A stretch of 64,000 bases of DNA from Pseudoduganella danionis (GTDB lineage Bacteria; Pseudomonadota; Gammaproteobacteria; Burkholderiales; Burkholderiaceae_D). The stretch covers positions 248,001 to 312,000 of the forward strand of contig NZ_WNKW01000005.1 of assembly GCF_009720775.1 (NCBI RefSeq), given 5' to 3'. The notes beneath the pieces are model-generated. The model had not been told where the DNA came from, made no database searches, and saw only the letters and a program-made list of their open reading frames with translations. Below, one piece after another: positions 34,537 to 45,600 of this stretch (position 1 is the stretch's first letter; every line of letters begins with the position of its first letter). The translations under genes and the position numbers were made by a program.

Positions 34537-37500
34537 ATGACAGCCATGCCCGATGCACAGCCTTCCACCACCACCAGACTACCCTACCTGGCACTGGTGA
34601 TGGCGCTGACTGCATGCTATTTCCTGTTCGCGCGCGCCAGCCTGCTACTGGCCTTCGCACATAGCAATGCCACGCCCGTCTGGCCGCCTTCCGGTATCGC
34701 CTTTGCAGCCATGCTGGCCTTCGGTTACCGCGTTTGGCCGGCCATCCTGATAGGCGCCACCTTTGCCAATCTGGCCACCTTCGTCGGCAACGGCCTGGCG
34801 CCCGACCTGTCCACCAACCTGATTTCGCTGCTGATAGGCGCCGGCAATACGCTGGAAGCGGCCGCTGGCGTCTGGCTGGCCCGTTACTATGCCTGCGGCC
34901 GCCAGCCATTTTCCCAGCTACAGGATGTCTACAAATTTGCCCTGATCGGCCTGCTCATGTGCGTGCTGGCAGCCGTAGTCGGCAGCGGCGTGCTGTATCT
35001 GGGCGGCATGGTTAGCTGGACCGCACTACCCACGGTCATGTTGACCTGGTGGGTGGGCGATGTGGCCGGCGTGCTGCTGGTCACCCCTGCCCTGCTGGCA
35101 TGGCGTCCAGCGCAAGGCGCCTACCGCCTGAGCTGGCAGGCAGCGCTGGCCGTGCTGGTGTTGCTGGCCATGATTACGGCCATCTTCGCGCGCCAGTACA
35201 GCGCCGGCGATGGCGAAGGCTGGCTGCCCTACCTGCTGATCCTGTGTGTGGCCTGGGCCGCCCAGCGCTACTCCCAGCGCGGTGCCAGCCTGTGCTGTCT
35301 GCTGATTGCCGCGGGCGCCGTGCTGGGCACCATACGGGGACTGGGTCCGTTCGCGGTGGGCACGCTCAACGATGCCTTGATCGCGCTGGCCAGCTATGTG
35401 GTGCTGTGCAGTGTGATCGGCATGGTGCTGAGCGCCGACGATTATGAACGCCACCGTACTCAGGAGCGCATGCGCGGCCAGAACGCGGCCCACTGGGCCA
35501 CGCTGCTGGCTGGCATCGCCCTGACGGTGGTGGTATGGCAGTTGGTAGCCCTGAGCACGGAACGGCGCGCACGCGACCAGTTCGATGCGCGCGCCGCCGA
35601 TATCGCCGAGCGCATCAGCCGACGCATGGACTTGTATGCGTCCGGACTGCGTGGCGCGCGCGCACTGTTCCGCGTCGAGGCTGAACCCACGCGCGCGCAA
35701 TGGCAGGCGTTCACTGAAGCGCTGGATATCCGCAACAGCATGCCCGGCATGCTGGGGCTGGGTTATGCCGCACTGATACCGCACCAGCAGCGCGAGCAGG
35801 TCGAAGCGCAAATCCGTCTGCACGACCGCAGCGATTTCCACATCTGGAGCCTGCCCGGCGCCAGTCCCGGCCCTGCCGCCGGCGTGGTGCTGTATCTGGA
35901 ACCGGCCAGCGGTGCCAATCTGCGCGCCTTCGGCTATGACATGATGTCGGAACCGATACGCCGCCAAGCCATGCTGGAAGCCGCGCGGCTGGGCGAACCC
36001 GTGCTGACGGGACGGGTCGTGCTGGTGCAGGAAGGCCCGGGCCAGGGCCAGCCCGGCTTCCTCATGTATTTCCCCATTTACCACCAGCGTGCCCAGTTCC
36101 CGCGTGGCCGTGCCGCGGCCGCGCTGCGCATGGACGCGCTCAACGGTTTTTCCTATAGCCCGATCCGGGCCGAGGAAATGCTGGCTGGCCTGCTGGGTCC
36201 GGCGGACAATGGCTTGCTGCTGGAAGTGTTCGACGGTGATAGCACGGCAGCCGGCAATCTGCTGTATGCGAGCGAAAGCCGCTTGCCGGCCGAGCTGGAA
36301 CAATACCCGAATCCGTATCAGCGCCTGCTGCCGCTGGACTTGCTGCGCCACCGCTGGACCCTGCGTTTGACCTCGCTGCCCGCGTTCGAAAACAGCATAG
36401 ACCGGCAGAAGTCGCACATCGTACTGCTGGCAGGCGTGATTATCAGCCTGCTGTTCTTCGGCGTGGTGCGCGCACTCACGGCGCGCCAGACCTATGCCAG
36501 CGCGCTGGCAGAAGAAAAGACTGCCGCCCTGCGCGAATCGGAAGCTTCGCTGATCGTGGCCAGGGATCTGGCAGAGGCGGCCAGCCGGGCCAAGTCGGAA
36601 TTCGTTGCCAACATGAGCCATGAAATCCGCACCCCGCTCAATGCCGTGCTGGGCATGACCCAGTTGCTCAACAACACCACCCTGTCCGCCGAGCAGCAGA
36701 AATATCTGGACATGATAGGCAGCTCCGGCACAGCCCTGCTCAACATCCTCAACGATGTGCTCGATCTATCCAAGATCGAGGCGGGCCGCATGGAGCTGGC
36801 GCCGGTCCAGTTCAGCCTGCAAAGCGTGCTCGATGCCGTGGCCACCATCATGACCGTCAATGCCAGCGAAAAGAATCTGGAACTGGCCATCGGCGTCGAT
36901 CCCGGCGTGCCGCAGGCGCTGTGCGGTGATAGCCACCGGCTGCAGCAAATCCTCGTCAATCTGGTTGGCAATGCCATCAAGTTTACGGAAAAAGGCCGTG
37001 TCTGCGTGCTGGTGGAACGGGCCGGCGCCAGTGGCGAAGCGGTCACGCTGCGCTTTAGCGTCAGCGATACCGGCATCGGCATTCCGCAGGAACAGCGCAG
37101 CCTGCTGTTCGCACCGTTCTCGCAAGCCGATGCATCAATGACGCGGCGCTTCGGCGGCACCGGACTGGGGCTGGCGATTTCGCGCCGCATCGCCGCACTG
37201 ATGGGTGGCGAAATCGAAGTCGACAGCACTCCCGGCGTGGGCAGCGTGTTCACCCTGCGCATCCCGCTACGTTATGGCATGCCGGCCGCCGTCGACGAAG
37301 CACCGCTGCCGAGCCAGCATGTATTGCTGATCGAAGCCGACGCACTGGCAGCCGACTACCTGCGGCGCAATATCGCCAGCCTGGGCTGGCGCTGCAGCCA
37401 CGCCAGCAGCGGCGAGCAGGCGCTGCAGTTGCTGGGCAGCGGCCAGGCCAGTTTCGATGCCATCCTGCTAGCCTGGAATCTGCCCGGCATGGATGGACTG

Positions 37501-38121
37501 GCCACCATGCAAGCCATCCGTGCAGCCCGTCCTGTCGATTGCCCTGCCATCGTGCTGCTGACCAGCGCCTATGGACAAGGCCAGCTACTGCATCATCGTG
37601 AAGCCGAGCTGGCCAATGCGACACTGCTCAAGCCCGTTACGCCGGCCCGTCTGTACGAAGCCTTGCGTACCACCTTGCGCCACACCCCGACCACGGCAGC
37701 CAGTGCCGATCTGGGCGCCGTCGCCGCGCTGCGCATCGATGGCGTGCGCCTGCTGCTGGTGGAAGACAATCCGCTCAACCAGCTAGTCGCGCAAAGCATG
37801 CTCAGCTACGCGGGCGCCACGCTGGAAACCGTCGACAACGGCCGCGCGGCGCTCGACCTGCTGCGCACCGATAGCCAGCGCTTCGATCTGGTGCTGATGG
37901 ACGTGCAGATGCCGGAAATGGATGGTTTCGAAGCCACCATGCGCATCCGTTCGGAACTCAAACTGTCCCTGCCCGTGCTGGCCATGACAGCCGGCGTCAT
38001 GCAATCGGAGCGGCAGCAATGCATCGCCTCCGGCATGAACGATTTCATTGCCAAGCCGGTCGATATCGACCAGATGCTGCGCACCATACGGCGCAATCTG
38101 CCACCACGCCGCCCCGCCTGA
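34537..38121 (+). CDS. MASE1-CHASE hybrid histidine kinase with two receivers
   Basis: A 1194-residue membrane protein. MASE1 sensor with about eight membrane helices (18-305), a membrane helix at 318-340, a CHASE-type periplasmic domain (345-620), another helix (625-645), HisKA with H695 in [17 protein letters not shown], HATPase with LVGNAIKF and [10 protein letters not shown], then two receivers. Receiver 1 (about 927-1045) has lost its phospho-acceptor: A979 stands where Asp is expected ([12 protein letters not shown]). Receiver 2 (about 1068-1190) is intact with D1122 in [11 protein letters not shown]. No HPt domain is fused, so an external HPt such as the one at 12706 could serve. The start fits GAGATAGC upstream. 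Confidence 0.92.
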   Translation: MTAMPDAQPSTTTRLPYLALVMALTACYFLFARASLLLAFAHSNATPVWPPSGIAFAAMLAFGYRVWPAILIGATFANLATFVGNGLAPDLSTNLISLLIGAGNTLEAAAGVWLARYYACGRQPFSQLQDVYKFALIGLLMCVLAAVVGSGVLYLGGMVSWTALPTVMLTWWVGDVAGVLLVTPALLAWRPAQGAYRLSWQAALAVLVLLAMITAIFARQYSAGDGEGWLPYLLILCVAWAAQRYSQRGASLCCLLIAAGAVLGTIRGLGPFAVGTLNDALIALASYVVLCSVIGMVLSADDYERHRTQERMRGQNAAHWATLLAGIALTVVVWQLVALSTERRARDQFDARAADIAERISRRMDLYASGLRGARALFRVEAEPTRAQWQAFTEALDIRNSMPGMLGLGYAALIPHQQREQVEAQIRLHDRSDFHIWSLPGASPGPAAGVVLYLEPASGANLRAFGYDMMSEPIRRQAMLEAARLGEPVLTGRVVLVQEGPGQGQPGFLMYFPIYHQRAQFPRGRAAAALRMDALNGFSYSPIRAEEMLAGLLGPADNGLLLEVFDGDSTAAGNLLYASESRLPAELEQYPNPYQRLLPLDLLRHRWTLRLTSLPAFENSIDRQKSHIVLLAGVIISLLFFGVVRALTARQTYASALAEEKTAALRESEASLIVARDLAEAASRAKSEFVANMSHEIRTPLNAVLGMTQLLNNTTLSAEQQKYLDMIGSSGTALLNILNDVLDLSKIEAGRMELAPVQFSLQSVLDAVATIMTVNASEKNLELAIGVDPGVPQALCGDSHRLQQILVNLVGNAIKFTEKGRVCVLVERAGASGEAVTLRFSVSDTGIGIPQEQRSLLFAPFSQADASMTRRFGGTGLGLAISRRIAALMGGEIEVDSTPGVGSVFTLRIPLRYGMPAAVDEAPLPSQHVLLIEADALAADYLRRNIASLGWRCSHASSGEQALQLLGSGQASFDAILLAWNLPGMDGLATMQAIRAARPVDCPAIVLLTSAYGQGQLLHHREAELANATLLKPVTPARLYEALRTTLRHTPTTAASADLGAVAALRIDGVRLLLVEDNPLNQLVAQSMLSYAGATLETVDNGRAALDLLRTDSQRFDLVLMDVQMPEMDGFEATMRIRSELKLSLPVLAMTAGVMQSERQQCIASGMNDFIAKPVDIDQMLRTIRRNLPPRRPA

Positions 38122-38417
38122 GGCATCAGATGCCTTGCAGTAACTTGCATTGCGAAATGCTCAATTGTTACATCTTCACCATAGCGCCCTCATGTGCGCA
38201 AGATCAAAATTTTTGCTGAAAGCTGCCACGTTGAACGCGTAATTGGCGAAATTGGCGAATATTTCGCCCCGAGGCCGCGCATATTGTTGTCCATCCACAA
38301 CAAAAATGTCACATTTCACGCTGATTCTCACACAAACTCACCGCCAGGGTTTACACTATCTCTGCGTCCTAGACAACACAGAACAAAACACTACGAGATC
38401 AACGGGAGGAAATCACA
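38122..38417. promoter_or_regulatory. Leader region of porin copy 2 with palindrome
   Basis: A 296-bp AT-rich non-coding region upstream of the second porin. It contains ggcgaa-tat-ttcgcc (38254-38268), a 6-bp-arm palindrome, preceded nine bases earlier by an extra ggcgaa (38245-38250) within the direct repeat attggcgaa. This looks like an operator but I cannot assign the regulator. I found no convincing -35/-10 pair. Short frames here do not look coding. Confidence 0.4.
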
Positions 38418-39620
38418 ATGAAACAACCCAAACTGGCCTTGACGGTACTGGCCGTACTTGGTGCACTGGCTGCACAAGCCCACGCGGACGACAGTCTGCC
38501 TATCACCATCAGCGGCTTCGGCACGGGCGCGCTGACCATGACAGACACCAATGACGGTCTGTTCAACCGCGTCAATCAGGTGGGTGGCGCCGGCAAGAGC
38601 GCGCGCACCGGCGTGGACTCGAATCTGGGCCTGCAGATGACGGCCAAGCTGAGCGACAACCTGTCGCTGACGGCACAGGGTCTGGTACGCAAGAACGGTC
38701 CTAGCGACCAGTTCAGCGGCGAAATGGCCTGGGCTTTTGCCAAATACAAGGCCACCGATGAAATCTCCTTCCGCGTGGGCCGTATTGGTCTGCCGGTCTA
38801 CATGATTTCCGATGTGCGCAATGTGGGCTATGCCAACATCATGATGCGCGCGCCGAACGAAGTCTATCGTCAGGTGACGGCCGACAATATCGATGGCGGC
38901 GACATCCTCTATCAGCACAGCTTCGGCGACACCACGGTAACCGGGCAGTTGGCAGTAGGCCGCACCCGCTTCCACGCATCGAGCAACTACGATGTGGAAT
39001 TCAAGCCAGCCGTGTCGGCACAGGTGGTACTGGAAAACGGCCCGTTCACCTATCGCCTGGGCCACGCCAAAGCCAAGGTCAATGTGTATGACAACGCCAA
39101 CCTGAATACCCTGCTGGCGGCGCTGAACAAATACGGCCTGACCTCGGTTGTGGCCGAACTGCCGCTGCACGATATCGATGGCACCTTCACTTCGGCCGGC
39201 ATTTCCATGGATTACAACAACATCGTGCTGCAGGGCGAATACGCCAAGCGCAAGACGGAAACCCGCGCCATCCAGGACACCAGCTCCTACTACCTGATGG
39301 CCGGCTACCGCATGGGCAAATTCCTGCCTTACGTAATGCACGGCGACGTCAAGCAGGACAGCATCCGCAGCTTCGCCAGTCTGCCAACCACGGGTCCGCT
39401 GGCTGCCCTGACGGCAGCTGCCAATGGCGCCATCCAGGCAGGTCTGCAGTCCACCACGGCCATCGGCGTGCGCTGGGACTTCTATAAGTCGGCAGCGTTC
39501 AAGTTCCAGATCGATCACATCAGCACCCGTGATGGCACTGGCTACTTCGTCAATGCCAAACCTGCACTGGCAGGCAAGAGCGTCAATGTGTATGCCGCCG
39601 GCATCGATTTCGTATTCTAA
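38418..39620 (+). CDS. Outer-membrane porin-like protein (copy 2)
   Basis: A 400-residue predicted beta-barrel with signal peptide 1-23 (ends AAQAHA), mature start DDSLPITISGFGTGAL, alternating strands throughout and a C-terminal IDFVF typical of outer-membrane assembly. The region FRVGRIGLPVYMISDVRNVG (about 124-143) matches the GRKRLPLYYYSD block of the first porin, so the two are homologues though diverged. GGGAGG precedes the ATG. It is followed after 11 bases by a second mini-PstS gene, repeating the arrangement at 30.8 kb. Confidence 0.82.
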   Translation: MKQPKLALTVLAVLGALAAQAHADDSLPITISGFGTGALTMTDTNDGLFNRVNQVGGAGKSARTGVDSNLGLQMTAKLSDNLSLTAQGLVRKNGPSDQFSGEMAWAFAKYKATDEISFRVGRIGLPVYMISDVRNVGYANIMMRAPNEVYRQVTADNIDGGDILYQHSFGDTTVTGQLAVGRTRFHASSNYDVEFKPAVSAQVVLENGPFTYRLGHAKAKVNVYDNANLNTLLAALNKYGLTSVVAELPLHDIDGTFTSAGISMDYNNIVLQGEYAKRKTETRAIQDTSSYYLMAGYRMGKFLPYVMHGDVKQDSIRSFASLPTTGPLAALTAAANGAIQAGLQSTTAIGVRWDFYKSAAFKFQIDHISTRDGTGYFVNAKPALAGKSVNVYAAGIDFVF

Positions 39621-39631
39621 GGAGAGCCTCT

Positions 39632-40042
39632 ATGAAAACGGCCATTGCAAAAGTTCTGCTCGCGCTCGGTCTCGGTATGGCAGCTGCACCAATGTTTGCT
39701 GCCGAGATCGTGGTTATCGTCAATCCCAAGAATCCGGCTACGCGCATGTTCAGCGAACAGGCTGGCCAGTTCTTCCTCGGCAAGTCGACCCTGTTCACTC
39801 CTATCGAGCACACGGACGGCCCGCTGCGCAACGAGTTCTATAAAAAGGTGCTGGACAAGGATGCCACCCAGGTGAAAGCCATCTGGTCCAAGCTGGTGTT
39901 CACGGGTAAAGCCACGGCACCGAAAGAACTGGGTTCCAGTGCCGAGGTGAAGAAAGCCGTGGCGGCTGACGTCAGCGCCATCGGCTACATTGAAAAGTCG
40001 CAGGTCGACGATACCGTGAAGGTGATACTGACGGTACAGTAA
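39632..40042 (+). CDS. Short PstS-like periplasmic protein (copy 2)
   Basis: A 136-residue exported protein, the same length as copy 1 at 31984. Signal peptide about 1-23 (ends APMFA). Shared blocks with copy 1 include VNPKNPATRMFSEQA, QFFLGKST, EVKKA, AIGYIEKS and VKVILT; the N-terminal and middle parts differ more. It represents one lobe of a phosphate-type binding protein. GGAG lies eight bases upstream of its ATG, and it is clearly co-transcribed with the porin. A terminator follows. Confidence 0.82.
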   Translation: MKTAIAKVLLALGLGMAAAPMFAAEIVVIVNPKNPATRMFSEQAGQFFLGKSTLFTPIEHTDGPLRNEFYKKVLDKDATQVKAIWSKLVFTGKATAPKELGSSAEVKKAVAADVSAIGYIEKSQVDDTVKVILTVQ

Positions 40043-40067
40043 GCTTGCAGTCTGAGCGCACTACCCC

Positions 40068-40097
40068 AACGCCCGGCTCAGCCGGGCGTTGTTGTTT
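40068..40097 (+). terminator. Terminator after porin/mini-PstS copy 2
   Basis: A perfect 10-bp inverted repeat (aacgcccggc at 40068-40077, gccgggcgtt at 40081-40090) with a 3-base loop, followed by gttgttt. It sits between converging genes and could serve the MATE gene as well. Confidence 0.8.
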
Positions 40098-40108
40098 GGC
40101 CTGCCGCT

Positions 40109-41482
40109 TCAGCCTTCCACTACCACCAGTGGCACTAGCTGTTTGCGCGCATGGCGTGCATGCGGCACCCACGCCAGCGCCTGCCAGCGGCGCCACATGA
40201 TCAGGCCGCGTATCCATTCGTCTGCGGCGTAAGCGAGCCACACGCCGGGCAAGCCCCAGCCCAACACCACCCCGAACAGCCAGCTACCGCCGGCCAGTAC
40301 CAGCAGCATGGACAGCGCGCCCGCCAGCAAAGGAAAACGGGCATCGCCCGCTGCGCGCAAGGCATTGATCACCACCAGATTGAAAGTGCGGCCCGGCTCC
40401 AGCAATACCGTCAGCCACAGCAGGATGGTGCCACCCGCAAGTATGTGCTCGTCATTGCTGAACCAGCCCAGCAGCGGCCTGGCCGCCAGCGCCGCCAGTG
40501 CAGCAATCAGCAGCGCGACCAGCGCGCCACGTAGTAACATGCGTTGGACCAGTTGATGCGCCTGACGCAACTGGCCTGCACCGATCAGATAGCCCACCAT
40601 GATTTCCACGGTCAGACCGCTGGCGATGCTGAACATCATTACGCCCGCCATCACCTGCAGTACATAGGCCTGGGTGGCCAGCGCCGTCGCCCCCAGTTCC
40701 GCTGCCGTGGCCACGCTGACCATGAAAGCCAGCCGCCAAGCGATGTTCTCCGCCGCCCCGGGCAGGCCGATGTGCAGCACGGCCGCCAGTTCGGCCCGCG
40801 GCAAGCGCCACCAGTCCTGCGCGTGCAGACGTATGCCCAGCTGGCGCTGCCACAGGATCAGATGCAGCGCCAGGCCCAGCATGCGGCTCAGCGTGAGTGC
40901 CAGTGCATAGCCGGGCAGCCCAATGGCCGGTAAGCCGCCCCAGCCAAACATCAGGGGCAGCGCCAGCGCCAGATGGCAGACATGCATGGCCACTAGCACC
41001 AGCAAGGTATCGCGCGTGCGCAGATGGGCCCGCATCACGCTGGCCATGGCAGCATTCCAGGCATCGAACAACATGGCCAGCGCCAGGGCCTTTAACAAGG
41101 GCACGGCCAGTGGCAGCACGTCAGCCGGCGTGTTCAACAGCCGCAACAGGGGTTCGGCTGCGAGCCAGCCGGCCAGTGCCGAAATTCCGCCCAGCCAGCT
41201 ACTGGCACCAACCACGGCACGCGCCACATTCTGCGCTGCATCATATTGTCGTGCGCCCAGCTTCTGCGTTACCACCACGCTGACGCCGGCGCCGATGATG
41301 CGGAACAGCAGGAACAACATGGCAGTTACCTGGCTGGCGATGGCAAAAGCCGCACCGGCCGCATCCGAACTTCGGGAGGCCAGCGCAGTACCCGCCACGC
41401 TGATCGCCATGGCCAGGCCTAATTCTGCCAGTAAAGGCCAGACCAGCGCATGCATGCGCAGAGGGGGGCGGGAGCGGTTCAT
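40109..41482 (-). CDS. MATE family efflux transporter
   Basis: A 457-residue membrane protein with about 12 hydrophobic helices in two similar halves (about 10-215 and 240-440), as in MATE drug/Na+ or H+ antiporters. Typical sites are the GAGVSVVVTQKLGARQYDAA block after helix 2 (in parts GAGVSVVVTQ, LGARQYD) and GLTVEIMVGYLIGAGQ in the second half. ATG at 41482 (MNRSRPPLRMHAL) is used; the longer frame to 41524 adds residues unlike a MATE N-terminus. Substrate not predictable. Confidence 0.88.
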   Translation of the reverse strand: MNRSRPPLRMHALVWPLLAELGLAMAISVAGTALASRSSDAAGAAFAIASQVTAMLFLLFRIIGAGVSVVVTQKLGARQYDAAQNVARAVVGASSWLGGISALAGWLAAEPLLRLLNTPADVLPLAVPLLKALALAMLFDAWNAAMASVMRAHLRTRDTLLVLVAMHVCHLALALPLMFGWGGLPAIGLPGYALALTLSRMLGLALHLILWQRQLGIRLHAQDWWRLPRAELAAVLHIGLPGAAENIAWRLAFMVSVATAAELGATALATQAYVLQVMAGVMMFSIASGLTVEIMVGYLIGAGQLRQAHQLVQRMLLRGALVALLIAALAALAARPLLGWFSNDEHILAGGTILLWLTVLLEPGRTFNLVVINALRAAGDARFPLLAGALSMLLVLAGGSWLFGVVLGWGLPGVWLAYAADEWIRGLIMWRRWQALAWVPHARHARKQLVPLVVVEG

Positions 41483-41564
41483 GAATTCAATGAGTTTGTT
41501 GCAGGCAGCGCTAGTGTAACGCAAGTGGAAGCGCTTACATAACTACCATAGAATATATCTATTG

Positions 41565-42551
41565 ATGATTTTTGGTTGGCAAAGTGTACACTCTTGCTGC
41601 ATCCTTTTATCCAGTCCGCAAGCCGCCTTGACCCCTGCCGCCGTCCTTCGCCTGCTTCCTGTTTTGCTGCTATGCCTGTCAGGCAGGCTGGCGCACGGGC
41701 AAACGCTGGCCGTGCTGCACCCGGAACTGAACGGACCTTATCGCAGCGTCGTCAGCGAAATCCTGCAGGGGGTGGAAGAGCAGACCCGCAGCCGCCCGCG
41801 CGCCATTGCGCTGGGCCAGATAGCCGATGGCAGCGAATTGCGCGCCAGCCTGAAGAATAGCAAAGCCGTCATCGCGCTGGGTCGGCAAGGCATGAAAGTG
41901 GCGGCCACACTAGAGGCTGGCACGCCCGTGGTGATAGGCGGCGTCAATCCCGGTGCCGAAGGCGAGCAGCTTAACGGCATCAGCATGATGCCTGATCCGG
42001 CCCTGCTGTTCAGTCTGCTCAGAAACGTCCTGCCCGGGGTAAAACGCGTGATGGTGGTCTACCACCCGCAAAATAGCGAAGCCCAGTTGCGGTTGGCACG
42101 CGAGGCGGCACGCGCCCAGGGGCTGGACTTTTCCGCACTGGAGGCGACGGATCTGGCCAGCGCGGCGCGCGCCTATGAAGCCCTGCTCAGCACGGCCGAT
42201 GGCCGGCGCGATGCACTATGGCTGCCACAGGATGGCACCACGGTCGAAGAAACCACCCTACTGCCCATGATACTGAAGGAATCGTGGAGCCGCAGCCTGC
42301 CCGTGTTTTCCAGCAGCGTGCTGCACGTCAAGAAGGGCGTGCTGTTCGGCATGTATCCGAATAATGTACAACTGGGCCATGATCTAGCCCAGCTTGCCAC
42401 TGCGCTACAAAACGGCGAAACCATACGGCGCGGACTGACGCCCTTGCGTGCGCTCAGCAGTGCACTCAATACGCGTACCGCCAGCCACCTCGGGCTGCAC
42501 CTGAGCACAGCACAACAAAGGCAATTCGATGCAATCTTCCCTGAACTCTAA
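41565..42551 (+). CDS. ABC-type substrate-binding protein (stand-alone)
   Basis: About 328 residues. A hydrophobic signal region (about LRLLPVLLLCLSGRLAHG) leads into a periplasmic-binding fold like the ABC_sub_bind family (YtpS/tryptophan-type): LAVLHPELNGPYRSVVSEIL, VIALGRQGMKVAATL, NGISMMPDPALLFSLLR, PVFSSSVLHVKKGVLFGMYP. No ABC permease or ATPase is nearby. It precedes by 57 bases the giant sensor kinase with a TonB receptor after that, so it more likely feeds a periplasmic ligand signal to the kinase. The start is unsure; a TTG at 41628 would give a cleaner signal peptide. Confidence 0.78.
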   Translation: MIFGWQSVHSCCILLSSPQAALTPAAVLRLLPVLLLCLSGRLAHGQTLAVLHPELNGPYRSVVSEILQGVEEQTRSRPRAIALGQIADGSELRASLKNSKAVIALGRQGMKVAATLEAGTPVVIGGVNPGAEGEQLNGISMMPDPALLFSLLRNVLPGVKRVMVVYHPQNSEAQLRLAREAARAQGLDFSALEATDLASAARAYEALLSTADGRRDALWLPQDGTTVEETTLLPMILKESWSRSLPVFSSSVLHVKKGVLFGMYPNNVQLGHDLAQLATALQNGETIRRGLTPLRALSSALNTRTASHLGLHLSTAQQRQFDAIFPEL

Positions 42552-42608
42552 GCTGCGTGCCGCCTTGCCGGCAGCGTGCAGCCCCCTGCAACGCCGCTCA
42601 GCCACGCC

Positions 42609-45600
42609 ATGATCCAGTCACTCCGTCTATTCCTGCGCCGCACCGGCTTCCAGCGCCAGTTAATGCTGATCGCTGCCAGCTCCATCCTCGGACTGGCCGT
42701 GTTCTCGGCCCTGATGAATGCGCGCGAAGCCAATGTGCGCATGCGCGACTACTACATCGGCCAGGGCCAGCGCATCGCCGAGAATCTGGCGCGCCAGAGT
42801 ACCCTGGCCTTGCTGTTCCATTCGCCCGAAAACGCGCGCGAAGTGGTCAGCACCACGCTGGCCTTCCCCGATGTGAGCGCCGTGCAGATCATGGATGCGC
42901 AGCAGCGTGTGCTGGTTAGTGAAACCCCGGCCGGTCAGCCTGCCCTGCATGCGCCGGGCACTGCCCTGCCGGCCCGCGCCGGTCTGATCAGCGAAGATAG
43001 CCGCAGCTGGCTGTTTGCGGCGCCCGTGTTTGGCGGACAGGCGGAAAGCTCGCCGCTCGATCCGCAGGATGTGCGCCCGCAAGTCCAGGGCTATGTGCAT
43101 GTTCAAATTGCCAAGAGCACGCTGAATAGCCTGACCAATTCCCTCTTGCTGGGCAATCTGGTACTGACCCTGTCGTTTGCCGTGCTGGTGCTGGGTGTGG
43201 GCCGCTTGCTGACGCGCCATATGATACGGCCGCTGAATGCGCTGTCGGCGCTGATGCGGCGCGCCGAAGCGGGCGAATCAGGCATGCGCGCGAGTCCGTC
43301 CGGTCCTCGCGACCTGATCGATATGGCCCAGGCCTTCAACCAGATGATGGTAGTGCTCGAACAGCGCGAAAGCGAACTCAAGGACTCGCGCGATGCCGCC
43401 ATCAATCTGGCCCAGTTGAAAGCCCAGTTTGCCGCCACCGTCAGCCATGAAGTGCGTACGCCACTCAACGGCGTGGTCGGCATGCTGGACATGCTGCGCG
43501 AAACCCGGCTCTCGGCGCGCCAGCAGGAACTGGTCGACGTGGCCTGGAATTCGTCCAACACCCTGATCGAGCTGATCAACAACATCCTGGACTTTTCCAA
43601 GCTCGAAGCAGGCAAGCTGACGCTGGAACCCAACACCTTCGACCTGCCAGCCTTGCTCGATCAGGTGATCGATCTGCTGGAGCCGCAGGCCAGCCAGAAA
43701 GGCCTGCGCCTGAGCTGGCAGGCCGCCGGCGAACTGCCGCCATATATCACAGGCGATGCCATGCGGCTGCGCCAGATCCTGCTTAACTTGATAGGCAATG
43801 CCATCAAGTTCACTGCACGCGGCGAAATCAGCGTCAGCCTGCGCATAAGCGGCGACGCCGCTGCCATGCGTCTGCACTGCAGCGTGCGCGATAGCGGCAT
43901 AGGCATGAGCGCGGAGGTCTGCCAGCGCCTGTTCCACGCCTATGTGCAGCCGGAGACGGGGACCACGCGGCGCTATGGCGGCACGGGGCTGGGCCTGGCC
44001 ATCTGCAAACAACTGGTGGAGCTGCTCGGCGGCCAGATCAGTGTGGAAAGCAGCCCCGGCCACGGCAGTTGCTTCAGCTTCGACATGCTGTGCCAGTCTG
44101 CTAGCGCCGCACCGGCCTCGCGCGCGCTGCCTGCCGCAGCCGACGAGCGCAGCGCTGCCCTGCCCGCCCCGGCAACACGCAGCCAGCCGGCCAAGACTGG
44201 CTCGGCGCCGCCGCGCTTCCGCGTACTGGTGGCCGAAGACAATCGCACCAATCAGATGGTGGCGGCCGGCATGCTGGCCCTGAATGACTGTGCTTGCGTA
44301 TTCGCGGCCGATGGCGCCGAAGCCGTGCGCGCCGCCCAGCGCGAACAGTTCGACCTGATCCTGATGGATTGCAGCATGCCGGAAATGGATGGCTACGAAG
44401 CCACCGCCCATATCCGTCTGGCCGAACTGGCCAGCGGACGGCGTACGCCGCTGCTGGCCATGACGGCCAACACCCAGTCCGGTGATGCAGAAAAATGTCT
44501 GGCCGCCGGCATGGATGACTATCTGGCCAAGCCCATCACGCTGGTGGAACTGCGTCGCAAGCTGGAAAAATGGCTGCCCCTGCTCGATGTGCTACCCACA
44601 CCCCAGCCCGCGCCTATGAATGCCGCCGGCCCTTGCCCCGTCAACCGCGCCGTGTTCGAGCCGCTATGCCAGGTACTGGGCGCCAGCCTGCCACAGGCCA
44701 TCGAACCCTATCTGGAAGATGCGCCGCGCTGCATCGACGATGTGCAACAGGCTATGGCCACGGGCAACTATACGCTGGCACGCGAGCGCGCCCATACGCT
44801 CAAGGGCGCCTCGGCCAATCTGGGCGCAGAAGCGCTGGCCCAGCTGGCCCAGCAGGTGGAAGACTATGCGGCACGCGGACAGGGCGAGCTGCTGGCACCG
44901 TTGCTGGTGCCGCTGCGCAGTCAATACGCAGCACTGGCCGGCTTCCTGCAAGCCCAGCTACGCGTGATCGCGCCAGCGCTCGACCAGCACGACGATAGTC
45001 TGGCCCAGGTGCTGATCGTCGATGATGACCGCAGCACGCGCAGCACCTTGCGCCATACCCTGCAGCGCGACGGCTTCCATGTGGAAGAAGCGGCCGATGG
45101 TGCGCAGGCATTGGCCATGCTGGCCGTTTGGCAGCCCGACGTGATCCTGATGGATGCCATGATGCCCGTGATGGATGGCTTTACCGCCTGCGCGCGCATG
45201 CAGCAGCTACCTCATGGCAGCGAGATACCCGTGCTGATGATTACCGCACTGCAGGACAACGCCTCCGTCGAAAAAGCCTTTGCCGCCGGCGCCAGCGATT
45301 ACATCCCCAAGCCCATCCACTACGCCGTGCTGTCGCAGCGGGTACGCCGCATCATCGAAGGCAACCGGGCCGAGAAGCGCATTCGCCACCTGGCCTACAA
45401 CGATGTGCTGACCAACCTGCCCAACCGGACCCTGTTCTTCGATCTGCTGGCCCAGCGCATCAGCCGGGCAAGCGAACAACAGCACCAGCTCGGCGTGCTG
45501 TTCATGGATCTGGACCGCTTCAAATACGTCAACGACAATCTGGGCCACCACATCGGCGACCGCCTGCTGCAGGCCGTGGCCCAGCGCGTGCGCCAGACCG

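Noticed and set aside
35026-36621. A 531-codon open frame antisense to the MASE1-CHASE kinase
   Set aside because: The kinase on the + strand has continuous domains across this range; the antisense product is Gln/His-rich and featureless.
38122-38417. A small gene or non-coding RNA in the porin 2 leader
   Set aside because: Short frames here lack ribosome sites and codon character; only the palindrome stands out.
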